This document shows positions 40,707 through 48,333 of a DNA stretch of 64,000 bases, piece after piece. Below the pieces are notes generated by a model. It was not told where the DNA came from. It ran no database searches and was given only the letters and a program-made list of their open reading frames with translations. Made by a program: the position numbers and the translations under genes. Location: positions 1 through 64,000 of the forward strand of contig JAEXFD010000023.1 of assembly GCA_023400405.1 (NCBI GenBank), in the 5' to 3' direction. Position 1 is the first letter of the stretch. Each line of letters opens with the position of its first letter. The stretch is from Pseudomonadota bacterium. GTDB taxonomy: Bacteria; Pseudomonadota; Alphaproteobacteria; Sphingomonadales; Sphingomonadaceae.

Positions 40707-42635
40707 ATGATCGAATCGCTGCTCATCGCCAATCGCGGCGAGATCGCCTGCCGCATCATCCGCACTGCCCGGCGGCTCGGAATCCGCACCGTCGCGGTCT
40801 ATTCCGATGCGGACGCGAATGCGCTCCACGTCCGCCAGGCGGATGAGGCCGTGCATATCGGCCCGTCGCCGGCGCGCGAGAGCTATCTGGTCGGCGAAAA
40901 GCTCATCGCCGCTGCCCAGGCGACCGGTGCCGAGGCGATCCACCCTGGCTATGGCTTCCTTTCCGAGAACGCCGATTTCGCCCAGGCCGTGATCGACGCG
41001 GGCCTGATCTGGGTCGGCCCCAGGCCCGACAGCATCCGTGCCATGGGCCTCAAGGACGCTGCCAAGGCGCGGATGATCGCGGCCGGCGTGCCGGTGACGC
41101 CGGGCTATCTCGGCGAGGACCAGTCGCCCGAGCGCTTGCAGGCGGAGGCCGATGCGATCGGCTATCCGGTGCTGATCAAGGCGGTGGCCGGCGGCGGCGG
41201 CAAGGGCATGCGCCGCGTCGATGCTGCGCAGCATTTTGCGGAAATGCTGCAGTCCTGCCATCGCGAGGCCGCGTCCTCGTTCGGCGACGATCGCGTGCTG
41301 CTGGAAAAGTACATCCTTTCGCCGCGCCACATCGAAGTGCAGGTGTTCGGCGACACCCATGGGAACGTCGTCCACCTGTTCGAACGCGACTGTTCGCTCC
41401 AGCGCCGCCACCAGAAGGTGATCGAGGAAGCCCCCGCGCCGGGGATGGACGAAGCGACGCGCGAAGCGATCTGCGCGGCCGCCGTCCGCGCTGCGAAAGC
41501 TGTGGACTATGTCGGCGCCGGCACGATCGAGTTCATCGCCGACGCCAGCGAAGGCCTGCGCGCCGATCGCATCTGGTTCATGGAAATGAACACCCGCCTC
41601 CAGGTCGAGCATCCGGTGACCGAGGAGATCACCGGGCAGGACCTGGTCGAATGGCAGCTGCGCGTCGCCAGCGGCGAGCCCCTGCCCAAGCGCCAGGACG
41701 AACTGGCGATCGACGGCTGGGCGATGGAGGCGCGATTGTATGCGGAGGACCCGGTCAAGGGGTTTTTGCCAAGCATCGGCCGGCTAGATTACTTCAAGCT
41801 GCCGAGCCTGCATGGCAAACGTTATCGCATCGAGACCGGGGTGCGCGAGGGGGACAACGTCTCGCCCTTTTACGATCCGATGATCGCCAAGCTGGTCACC
41901 CATGCGCCCACGCGGGTCGAGGCAATCGCCAACCTTCGCGAATTGGCAGGCCGTACTGAGTGCTGGCCGGTCAAGTGCAATGCCGGTTTCATCAACCTCT
42001 TGCTTTGGGACGAGAGTTTCGAAGCAGGTGAAATGGACACCGGCCTGATCGCGCGCCGCGGCGACGATCTTATTCCAGACGTGGAAGCTTCGAACGATGT
42101 CCTTCAATCGGTCGCTCAGCTCGCGCTCGATAATGTTCTTGGAGGCAAAGCGCGCAATATTCGCGAGACGTGGCTCACCGTCGAATCCGGCCCCTGGAGC
42201 AAGCGAGGTTTTCGATTGAACCGCTCGCCCCTGCCTACTCTCCTGCGTTTGAGGGAAGGCCGACGCGAATATGACGTCGTGTTCGAAGATCGAAGCATCG
42301 ACAATTGCCAATGGGTGGAGTCGATCGACGAGGGAATGGTGGTCACGCAAGATGGGGTAACCCGTCTATTCAACCTGTATCGGCCAGGCGGCAGCGGCGC
42401 CGCCACCGTTGCAGACGGAGCCATCCTCGCCCCCATGCCCGGCCGCATCACCGCAGTCGAAGTTGCGGCCGGCGACCGTGTCACCAAGGGCCAGCGCCTC
42501 GTCACGCTGGAGGCGATGAAGATGGAGCACAGCCTCACCGCCCCGTTCGACGGCACCATCGCCGAACTCAACGCCGAAACCGGCGGCCAGGTCAGCGAGG
42601 GCACGCTGCTCGTCCGCGTGGAGAAAGCGGAATGA
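40707..42635 (+). CDS. mccA: 3-Methylcrotonyl-CoA carboxylase, biotin-containing (alpha) subunit
   Basis: A 642-residue biotin carboxylase plus biotin carrier. It starts MIESLLIANRGEIACRIIRT. The ATP-grasp site has KAVAGGGGKGMR, and EMNTRLQVEHPVTEEITGQD is the carboxylase signature. A middle domain links to the biotinyl domain, with the modified Lys in EAMKMEH near residue 605. It pairs with MccB in leucine degradation. Codons from about 41940 to 42400 are visibly less GC-rich and use rarer third positions than the rest, which suggests a recombined patch. The stop overlaps the GNAT start. Confidence 0.92.
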   Translation: MIESLLIANRGEIACRIIRTARRLGIRTVAVYSDADANALHVRQADEAVHIGPSPARESYLVGEKLIAAAQATGAEAIHPGYGFLSENADFAQAVIDAGLIWVGPRPDSIRAMGLKDAAKARMIAAGVPVTPGYLGEDQSPERLQAEADAIGYPVLIKAVAGGGGKGMRRVDAAQHFAEMLQSCHREAASSFGDDRVLLEKYILSPRHIEVQVFGDTHGNVVHLFERDCSLQRRHQKVIEEAPAPGMDEATREAICAAAVRAAKAVDYVGAGTIEFIADASEGLRADRIWFMEMNTRLQVEHPVTEEITGQDLVEWQLRVASGEPLPKRQDELAIDGWAMEARLYAEDPVKGFLPSIGRLDYFKLPSLHGKRYRIETGVREGDNVSPFYDPMIAKLVTHAPTRVEAIANLRELAGRTECWPVKCNAGFINLLLWDESFEAGEMDTGLIARRGDDLIPDVEASNDVLQSVAQLALDNVLGGKARNIRETWLTVESGPWSKRGFRLNRSPLPTLLRLREGRREYDVVFEDRSIDNCQWVESIDEGMVVTQDGVTRLFNLYRPGGSGAATVADGAILAPMPGRITAVEVAAGDRVTKGQRLVTLEAMKMEHSLTAPFDGTIAELNAETGGQVSEGTLLVRVEKAE

Positions 42636-43093
42636 GCCTCAGCTTCCGCGAAGCCGGCGCCGCCGACCTGCCCGCTATCGTCGCGATGATCGCCGACGAC
42701 GAGACCGCGCGGCACCGCGAGGATCCGAGCGAACCGCTCGATCCGCGCTACCTCGCAGCATTCGAGGCAATCGATTCCGATCCCAACCAGCAGCTCATCC
42801 TTGCCGAGCTGGACGGTCGTCCGGCGGGCACAATGCAGCTCAGCTATCTCCCCGGCCTCTCCTTCCGCGGATCGTGGCGACAGCAGATCGAGGCCGTGCG
42901 CATCGCCAGCGACCTGCGCGGGCATGGGCTCGGCGAGGAGATGATCCGCTGGGCGATCGACCAGGCCCGGGCGCGCGACTGCAAGCTCGTCCAGCTCACC
43001 TCGACCTCGACCCGCATCGCGGCGCACCGCTTCTACGAACGGCTCGGCTTCACCAGGAGCCATGTCGGCATGAAAATTCACTTGAGGGACTGA
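42632..43093 (+). CDS. GNAT-family N-acetyltransferase
   Basis: A 153-residue GNAT protein. SFREAGAADLPAIVAMIADD opens the fold, the acetyl-CoA segment is IASDLRGHGLGEEMI (R/Q-x-x-G-x-G/A), and the C-terminal AAHRFYERLGFTRSHVGMK is common to small-molecule or antibiotic-type acetyltransferases. The acceptor is unknown. Its ATG overlaps the mccA stop in ATGA, and the MaoC gene follows after 2 bp, so the three are co-translated. Confidence 0.88.
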   Translation: MSLSFREAGAADLPAIVAMIADDETARHREDPSEPLDPRYLAAFEAIDSDPNQQLILAELDGRPAGTMQLSYLPGLSFRGSWRQQIEAVRIASDLRGHGLGEEMIRWAIDQARARDCKLVQLTSTSTRIAAHRFYERLGFTRSHVGMKIHLRD

Positions 43094-43095
43094 GC

Positions 43096-43548
43096 ATGGC
43101 CGGACGCTTTTTCGACGAATGGCAGGTCGGCGGTCGGATCGAGCACGAACTCCGCCGCACGGTGACGGAGACCGACAACCTGCTCTTCTCCACTCTCACC
43201 CACAATACCCAGCCGCTCCATATCGATGCGGAGGCGGCCCGCGCGAGCGAGTTCGGGCAAATCCTCGTCAACGGCACTTTCACCTTCAGCCTGATGGTCG
43301 GCATCACCGTGGGCGACACGACCGCGGGAACGCTCGTCGCCAATCTCGGCTACGACAAGCTGGTGATGCCCAAGCCGGTCTTCCTCGGGGACACGCTGCA
43401 TGCCTCGTCCGAAGTGATCGAGCTTCGCCCGTCCAGGTCGCGCCCGGGCCAGGGAATCGTCACCTGGCGGCATCAGATGCACAATCAGCGCGGCGAGCTG
43501 GTCTGTGAATGCCTGCGTTCCGCGCTGCTGCGGAGCCGCGGCGCGTGA
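43096..43548 (+). CDS. MaoC-family hot-dog hydratase/dehydratase
   Basis: A 150-residue hot-dog protein. FFDEWQVGGRIEHE is the opening strand. TETDNLLFSTLTHNTQPLHI contains the Asp and His of the (R)-hydratase active site. PVFLGDTLHASSEVIELRPS is the usual later segment. Relatives hydrate enoyl-CoA or mesaconyl-CoA. In this mcc-linked position it could act on 3-methylglutaconyl-CoA, since no enoyl-CoA hydratase (LiuC) is seen here. This is inference. Its stop overlaps the next start in GTGA. Confidence 0.85.
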   Translation: MAGRFFDEWQVGGRIEHELRRTVTETDNLLFSTLTHNTQPLHIDAEAARASEFGQILVNGTFTFSLMVGITVGDTTAGTLVANLGYDKLVMPKPVFLGDTLHASSEVIELRPSRSRPGQGIVTWRHQMHNQRGELVCECLRSALLRSRGA

Positions 43549-44795
43549 CGGGCGTTGCGCCGTCCATGGATGAAGTCGATGTCGCGATCGTCGGCGGCGG
43601 CGCGGCGGGCGTCGCGGCGCTGCGCCGGCTGGCCGAAGCGGGCAAGAAAGTGCTGCTGCTCGAGGCGCTGGACCGGCTCGGCGGGCGGGCGCATACGGTG
43701 CACATTGCCGGGCTCCCAATCGACATGGGCGCCGGCTGGCTCCACTCCGCGCCGCGCAACCCCTGGGTCCCGATCGCCGAGGCCCGCGGCTTCGAGCTTA
43801 ACCGCGCGCTGCCCCGCTGGCGCGAGCAGTGGCGCGAGGCGGGCTTTCCCAAGGCCGAACAGGAAGCGGCCTGGGCAACCTTCAGGACGTTCAGCGAAGC
43901 CCTTCAACGCCAGAATCCGCCGGGCGACCGCGCCGAGGCGCTGCGGCCGGAAGACCCCAGCTGGCACCCGTATCTCGACGCGCTGAGCGGCGTCATCAAC
44001 GGTGCAGCGATCGCCGAGATGTCGGCGGCGGACTGGGCCGCCTATGACGCCGCCTCGCGCGAAGTCGATTGGCGCGTGATCGCCGGCTATGGTGCGCTGG
44101 TTTCCTCGCACGCGGCTGGCCTTCCCGTCGCGTTGGCGACTCCGGTGACGGCGATCGACTCCACCGAAAGCCGGCTGCGGATCGAGACTCCGCGCGGCAC
44201 GCTGCGTGCCGGCGCCGCGATCGTCACCGTATCGACCAACGTGCTCGCCAGCGGCGCGATCGCGCTTCCCGGCCACGACCCGGTCCTCCATGCCGCCAGC
44301 CGGCTCCCGCTCGGCCTGGCCGACAAGCTGTTCTTCGCGCTCGACCGTCCCGAGGACGTCGATGCCGATGCGCATCTTCTCGGCAATCCGCACACCGCCA
44401 TGACCGGCGCCTATACGCTCCGCCCCTTTGGCCGACCGATCGTCGAATATATGATCGGCGGCATCGCCGCACGCGCGCTGGAGAAGGAGGGCCTCGACGG
44501 CGCGGCGAACTTCGCGATCGAGGAGCTATGCTCGCTGTTGGGCAGCGAGTGGCGCGGCCGGCTGCGGCTGATCGCCGGATCGGCCTGGGGCCGCGAGACA
44601 CACATTCTGGGCGGCTACAGCCACGCCCTGCCCGGCGCGCATGCCGAGCGCCAGGTCTTGAGGACGCCGATCGATCCGCGCATCCACTTCGCGGGCGAAG
44701 CCTGTTCGGACGCCGATTTCTCCACCGCCCACGGCTCCTACGAAACCGGGATCGCCGCAGCCGAGGCACTGCTGGCCGGGCGCGAACCGGCGTGA
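43545..44795 (+). CDS. Flavin-containing monoamine oxidase-family protein
   Basis: A 416-residue FAD amine oxidase. The N-terminal VDVAIVGGGAAGVAALRRL and LEALDRLGGRAHTV are the FAD site. DMGAGWLHSAP is the substrate loop. FAGEACSDADFSTAHGSYET closes the flavin domain. Members oxidise amines, polyamines or amino acids; the substrate here is not known. I use the GTG that overlaps the MaoC stop because GGAG lies nine bases upstream. The later ATG at 43566 lacks a ribosome binding site. A strong terminator follows. Confidence 0.87.
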   Translation: MTGVAPSMDEVDVAIVGGGAAGVAALRRLAEAGKKVLLLEALDRLGGRAHTVHIAGLPIDMGAGWLHSAPRNPWVPIAEARGFELNRALPRWREQWREAGFPKAEQEAAWATFRTFSEALQRQNPPGDRAEALRPEDPSWHPYLDALSGVINGAAIAEMSAADWAAYDAASREVDWRVIAGYGALVSSHAAGLPVALATPVTAIDSTESRLRIETPRGTLRAGAAIVTVSTNVLASGAIALPGHDPVLHAASRLPLGLADKLFFALDRPEDVDADAHLLGNPHTAMTGAYTLRPFGRPIVEYMIGGIAARALEKEGLDGAANFAIEELCSLLGSEWRGRLRLIAGSAWGRETHILGGYSHALPGAHAERQVLRTPIDPRIHFAGEACSDADFSTAHGSYETGIAAAEALLAGREPA

Positions 44796-44827
44796 ACGCC
44801 GCGCAACCCAGGCCCTCCGAAACGCAG

Positions 44828-44862
44828 TCGGGGCGCGAAACCCCGAAAGGTCCGCGCCCCGA
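44828..44862. terminator. Bidirectional terminator hairpin
   Basis: TCGGGGCGCG (44828-44837) and CGCGCCCCGA (44853-44862) form a perfect 10-bp stem between the convergent amine-oxidase and rplS genes. Confidence 0.75.
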
Positions 44863-44884
44863 GCAAACCAGTTCGGAAAATGCC

Positions 44885-45274
44885 TTACTCGGCCGCCGCA
44901 ACCTCTTCGGTGCGGACGTCGCGGCGCTCGGCGATGCGGGCCGACTTGCCGGTGCGGCCACGCAGATAATAGAGCTTGGCGCGACGCACGACGCCCTTGC
45001 GGACCACGTCGATGCTGTCGATGTTCGGCGAATAGAGCGGGAAGACGCGCTCGACGCCCTCACCGAACGAAATCTTGCGCACGGTGAACGAGGAGCCCAT
45101 ACCCTTGTTCGCGCGGGCGATGCACACGCCCTCGAAATTCTGCACGCGGGTGCGCTCGCCTTCGACCACCTTCACGCCGACACGCAGCGTGTCGCCGGGG
45201 CGGAATTCCGGAATCTTCTTCGCCTCGTTGAACTTGGCGATCTGCTCGGCCTCGAGCGTCTGGATCAGGTTCAT
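44885..45274 (-). CDS. rplS: Large-subunit ribosomal protein L19
   Basis: A 129-residue L19 protein. FRPGDTLRVGVKVVEGERTR, RVQNFEGVCIARANKG and ERVFPLYSPNIDSIDVVRKG are standard family segments. It lies at the 30S-50S interface of the ribosome. It follows trmD by two bases, the usual order. It is the end of the block ffh-rpsP-rimM-trmD-rplS, which here is interrupted between rimM and trmD. A short acidic tail (VRTEEVAAAE) is normal for alphaproteobacteria. Confidence 0.98.
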   Translation of the reverse strand: MNLIQTLEAEQIAKFNEAKKIPEFRPGDTLRVGVKVVEGERTRVQNFEGVCIARANKGMGSSFTVRKISFGEGVERVFPLYSPNIDSIDVVRKGVVRRAKLYYLRGRTGKSARIAERRDVRTEEVAAAE

Positions 45275-45276
45275 GT

Positions 45277-46008
45277 TCAGTCGTCCCGTTTTCGTTGCCG
45301 CGCGCCAGAGGGAGGTTGGACCCGAGCGCCCTCATGGCGCTCCCAAAGGTCCGGCCTCCTTAGCCGTGTATCGGTCTCGGCCATCTGGCGTCGCCAGGCC
45401 TCGATCCTCGCATGATCCCCCGATCGCAGCACCTCGGGGATCGTGCGCCCTTCCCATGTCACTGGTCGGGTATATTGCGGATATTCGAGCAGCCCCGTTT
45501 CGAAGCTCTCGTCCATGCCGCTGGAAGCCGCGCCCATTACGCCGGGAATGAGCCGAATGCAAGCGTCGAGAAGCGTCAGCGCCGCCATCTCGCCGCCCGA
45601 CAGGATATAGTCGCCGATCGAGACCGGCTCGATTCCCCGGCCCTCGAACAGGCGCTCGTCGATCCCCTCGAACCGGCCGCAGATCAGCACCGCGCCGGGG
45701 CCGGCCGCGAGATCGCGCACGCGCTGCTGGGTGAGCGGCGTGCCGCGCGGCGTCATCGCGAGGATCGGGCGGCCCGGGGCGACGCTGTCGAGCGCGGCGG
45801 CAAGCACATCGACCCGCATCACCATCCCCGCCCCGCCCCCGGCCGGCGTATCGTCGACCGAGCGGTGCTTGTCGGTGGCGAAGTCGCGGATCTGGACGGT
45901 GTCGAGCGACCAAAGCCCCTCGCGCAGGGCGCGGCCGGCGAGCGAGGCGCCGAGCGGGCCGGGGAACATCTCGGGGTAGAGAGTGAGGATGGTGGCGGCG
46001 AAGGTCAT
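45277..46008 (-). CDS. trmD: tRNA (guanine37-N1)-methyltransferase
   Basis: A 243-residue SPOUT methyltransferase. ATILTLYPEMFPGPLG opens the protein, CGRFEGIDERL and IGDYILSGGEMAALTLLDAC form the knot that binds S-adenosylmethionine, and LEYPQYTRP is the catalytic loop region. It methylates G37 of tRNAs to prevent frameshifting and is generally essential. Its ATG overlaps the stop of the vapC toxin gene in ATGA, so its translation is coupled to vapBC rather than to rimM. Confidence 0.97.
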   Translation of the reverse strand: MTFAATILTLYPEMFPGPLGASLAGRALREGLWSLDTVQIRDFATDKHRSVDDTPAGGGAGMVMRVDVLAAALDSVAPGRPILAMTPRGTPLTQQRVRDLAAGPGAVLICGRFEGIDERLFEGRGIEPVSIGDYILSGGEMAALTLLDACIRLIPGVMGAASSGMDESFETGLLEYPQYTRPVTWEGRTIPEVLRSGDHARIEAWRRQMAETDTRLRRPDLWERHEGARVQPPSGARQRKRDD

Positions 46009-46376
46009 AGGGTCCAGTCTTCGACGCGGAGGCCCGCGATCGAGAAATCCTTGAGGTTGCGGCTGATCAGCGGGACGCCCAGCGCCAGGGCATGCGCCGC
46101 GATGAGCCGATCGAAATTGCCGCGTTGGAATGGGAGGGTGGCATAGGCCTGGGCCGCGGCGGTGTCGAACGGAACGACGGCGATTTCCTCGACGAATGCC
46201 CGAAGCTGCTCGGGTTCGGGCGATTTGCCGTGATGCGTGCCCAACGCAATCTCGGCATAGCTGATCGCGGAAATCGCCAGGCTACCGGCAGGCTGATCGG
46301 CGACGCGCGCGATCAGCGCCGGATATTCGCCCGCGAACAGATAGATGCAGCTGTTCGTATCGAGGAGATACTTCAC
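46005..46376 (-). CDS. vapC: VapC-family PIN-domain toxin
   Basis: A 123-residue PIN-domain RNase. The acidic residues are Asp in YLLDTNSCIYLF (residue 6), Glu in ISYAEIALGTHHG (about 46) and Asp in NFDRLIAAHAL (about 94), together with RNLKDF near the end. VapC toxins cleave tRNA or rRNA when not bound by VapB. The GTG start overlaps the VapB stop in GTGA. The stop overlaps the trmD start. It is unusual for a toxin gene to be joined directly to an essential tRNA modification gene. Confidence 0.93.
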   Translation of the reverse strand: MKYLLDTNSCIYLFAGEYPALIARVADQPAGSLAISAISYAEIALGTHHGKSPEPEQLRAFVEEIAVVPFDTAAAQAYATLPFQRGNFDRLIAAHALALGVPLISRNLKDFSIAGLRVEDWTL

Positions 46377-46642
46377 GATTTGTCGGTGCGCCCGTCGAGC
46401 AGATGCCAATCGCGCGGCGAATCATCCATGGTTGAAGGCAACGGCTTCAATCCCGGCGCCGTGCCGACGAACTTGCTGACGTCGATCTTGCGCGGGGTGG
46501 CCTCCGCGGGCTCGAAAACATAACGGCCCTGCTCCTCGCGCACGCGCATCTCGGTGCCGTCCTTGAGCCCGAGATCCTTGGGCACGCGGATCGCCAGCGA
46601 ATTGCCCGACTTGAACACCTTGGCGCGATATTCCTCGCCCAT
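46373..46642 (-). CDS. vapB: VapB-family antitoxin (AbrB/SpoVT fold)
   Basis: An 89-residue antitoxin. AKVFKSGNSLAIRVPKDLGL is the swapped-hairpin DNA-binding domain. The C-terminal half (DVSKFVGTAP... and SPRDWHLLDG) is the extended toxin-binding tail. AGGAGG lies five bases before the ATG. It is co-transcribed with vapC and probably represses its own promoter through the palindrome at 46652-46676, nine bases upstream. It is divergent from the thioredoxin-reductase-like gene, whose expression may be affected too. Confidence 0.92.
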   Translation of the reverse strand: MGEEYRAKVFKSGNSLAIRVPKDLGLKDGTEMRVREEQGRYVFEPAEATPRKIDVSKFVGTAPGLKPLPSTMDDSPRDWHLLDGRTDKS

Positions 46643-46651
46643 TTGAGCCTC

Positions 46652-46676
46652 CTGTATATACTCTATGTATATACAG
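46652..46676. promoter_or_regulatory. vapBC operator palindrome
   Basis: CTGTATATAC (46652-46661) and GTATATACAG (46667-46676) are perfect inverted copies around TCTAT. It is AT-rich, overlaps the -10 region and lies nine bases before vapB, as expected for autoregulation. Confidence 0.8.
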
Positions 46677-46692
46677 CCCTCGTACGCGTCAA
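46664..46692 (-). promoter_or_regulatory. vapBC-trmD-rplS promoter
   Basis: On the minus strand TTGACG (46692-46687) is followed by 17 bp and TACATA (46669-46664). The -10 box lies in the palindrome. With the coupling to trmD this may be the main promoter for trmD and rplS. Confidence 0.5.
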
Positions 46693-46726
46693 GGAACCTC
46701 GCCCCTTCCCGCGCGCTTGGCGGCGG

Positions 46727-47632
46727 ATGGACGACTGCATTATCATCGGCGGCGGGCCGGCGGGGCTGACCGCGGCGATCTATCTCGCGCGGTTTCACTT
46801 GAAGATTCGGCTGTTCGATTGCGGATCGAGCCGCGCGGCGCTGATTCCCTGCACGCACAATCATGCCGGCTTTCCCGACGGGATTGCGGGCAAGGAGCTG
46901 CTCGCGCGGATGCTCGCTCAGGCCGAGAAATATGGCGCGGTACGCGAGGCGGCGGAAGTGACCGGACTGCGGCTGCTCGACCAGGGTTTCGGCGTGCGGA
47001 TGGGCGAGCGGGAGGTCGGCGCGCGGACGGTGCTGCTGGCGACCGGCGTGGTCAATCATCGGCCGAAGATGGACCCGGCACTGCACGATGCGGCGCTGGC
47101 GCGCGGGCTGATCCGCTATTGCCCGATTTGCGATGGGTATGAAGTGACCGACAAGAAGATCGGCATCATCGGCACCGGCGACCATGGCGCGCGAGAGGCG
47201 ATCTTCCTGCGCGGCTATAGCGCCGACGTCACGCTGGTCGCGCCCGAGGCGGCGCATGAACTACCCGACGAACAGCTTGCCGCGCTCGGCGACGCGGGCA
47301 TCGCCCATGTCGACGGGCCGTGCGGCGGCTATGCGATCGAGGGCGAGCGGATCGCGTTCGATACGGCGAGCGGGCGGATGGCGTTCGACAGCGTCTATCC
47401 GGCGCTGGGATCGCGCATCCGATCCGAGCTGGCGATGCAGGTCGGCGCGCGCGGCGACGAGGCCGGCTGCCTAGAAGTCGACGACCATCAGCGGACCAGC
47501 GTGCCCGGGCTGTTCGCCGCGGGCGACGTCGCGCGCGGGCTCGACCAGATCAGCCATGCAATGGGCGAGGCCGGCGTCGCGGCGACGACGATCCGCAACT
47601 TGCTGGCGGAGCAGCAGCCGATCCGGCGTTAG
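46727..47632 (+). CDS. Thioredoxin-reductase-like NAD(P)/FAD oxidoreductase
   Basis: A 301-residue flavoprotein with the TrxB plan. FAD loop IIIGGGPAGLTAAIYLARF is at the N-terminus. The redox pair is in CPICDGYE near residue 130, as in thioredoxin reductases. The NADP loop is GIIGTGDHGAREA, and GLFAAGDVARGLDQISHAMG is the C-terminal FAD segment. It probably reduces a thioredoxin- or glutaredoxin-like partner not seen nearby. It runs against the ribosomal block, between rimM and vapBC, and its stop lies 5 bp from the rimM stop. Confidence 0.87.
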   Translation: MDDCIIIGGGPAGLTAAIYLARFHLKIRLFDCGSSRAALIPCTHNHAGFPDGIAGKELLARMLAQAEKYGAVREAAEVTGLRLLDQGFGVRMGEREVGARTVLLATGVVNHRPKMDPALHDAALARGLIRYCPICDGYEVTDKKIGIIGTGDHGAREAIFLRGYSADVTLVAPEAAHELPDEQLAALGDAGIAHVDGPCGGYAIEGERIAFDTASGRMAFDSVYPALGSRIRSELAMQVGARGDEAGCLEVDDHQRTSVPGLFAAGDVARGLDQISHAMGEAGVAATTIRNLLAEQQPIRR

Positions 47633-47637
47633 GCCGC

Positions 47638-48225
47638 TCAGCCCTCGGCGAAGGCGGCGCTCACCACCAATCGCGCCTCATCCCATTCGGGCACGGCGGC
47701 CGGCTGCATTGGGACCATGAAGCGCTTGCCGGTGGGACGCTCGATCTCGAGCACGTCGCCGGCGCCGTAATTGTCGATCGCGACGACCATGCCGAGCGGC
47801 TCGCCATCGTCCGAGACGGCCGGGAGGCCCAGCAGGTCGACATGGTAATATTCGCCCTCCCCGAGCGGCGGCAGCGCGCTGCGCGGCACTGTCAGTTCGG
47901 TGCCGCGCAGCGCCTCGGCGGCGTTGCGATCGGCGATCTCGGCGAAGCGCGCGATCGCGCCATTGGGCCCCTCACGCAGCGACTTGAGCGTCAGCGCGCC
48001 GCCGTTGAAGCGGCGATGCGCCGACAAATCCTCGGCGAAGACCTTGAGCCGGACCTCCCCTGCGATGCCATGCGCGCCGATCACCGCGGCGAGCGTGACG
48101 CTCCGTTCAGCCTGCGGGCGAACCGGGCTGGCGGGGGGATTCGTCCTCGCCGCCCTCGGCGGGCTCGTCGGCGGAGACTCCGCCGGGCTTTCGGGCGGGG
48201 TTGGGCTGGGTGTCCCCCGGCTCAT
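47638..48225 (-). CDS. rimM: Ribosome maturation factor RimM
   Basis: A 195-residue RimM. The conserved part begins VTLAAVIGAHGIAGEVRLKV, followed by the PRC-barrel with YYHVDLLGLPAV and GAGDVLEIE. RimM helps 16S rRNA processing and 30S head assembly by binding S19. Before it lies a Pro/Ser/Thr-rich leader of about 40 residues (MSRGTPSPTPPESP...). The ATG at 48225 is the only usable start in frame, with AGGA five bases upstream. The leader region is also read in another frame by the 53-codon ORF at 48107-48268. Confidence 0.93.
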   Translation of the reverse strand: MSRGTPSPTPPESPAESPPTSPPRAARTNPPASPVRPQAERSVTLAAVIGAHGIAGEVRLKVFAEDLSAHRRFNGGALTLKSLREGPNGAIARFAEIADRNAAEALRGTELTVPRSALPPLGEGEYYHVDLLGLPAVSDDGEPLGMVVAIDNYGAGDVLEIERPTGKRFMVPMQPAAVPEWDEARLVVSAAFAEG

Positions 48226-48268
48226 TGCGTTCCTGCTCGTCGGGGCCGGTCTGGGGCTTGCTGGCCAT
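48107..48268 (-). CDS. Possible 53-residue disordered peptide overlapping the rimM 5' end
   Basis: An ATG preceded by AGAGGAG (six bases) opens a 53-codon frame whose product starts MASKPQTGPDEQERNEPGD. It is rich in Pro, Glu and Asp and stops at 48107, inside rimM. It overlaps the rimM leader in another frame for about 119 bp. The ribosome binding site is better than that of rimM. It could be a real small protein, an upstream ORF coupled to rimM, or part of an N-terminal rearrangement of rimM. Confidence 0.4.
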   Translation of the reverse strand: MASKPQTGPDEQERNEPGDTQPNPARKPGGVSADEPAEGGEDESPRQPGSPAG

Positions 48269-48333
48269 CATGCGCTCCTCTGGGACATTGCTGCCCCGGA
48301 CAACGCATGACGGCCGGCAAGTGTCTCATTCGA

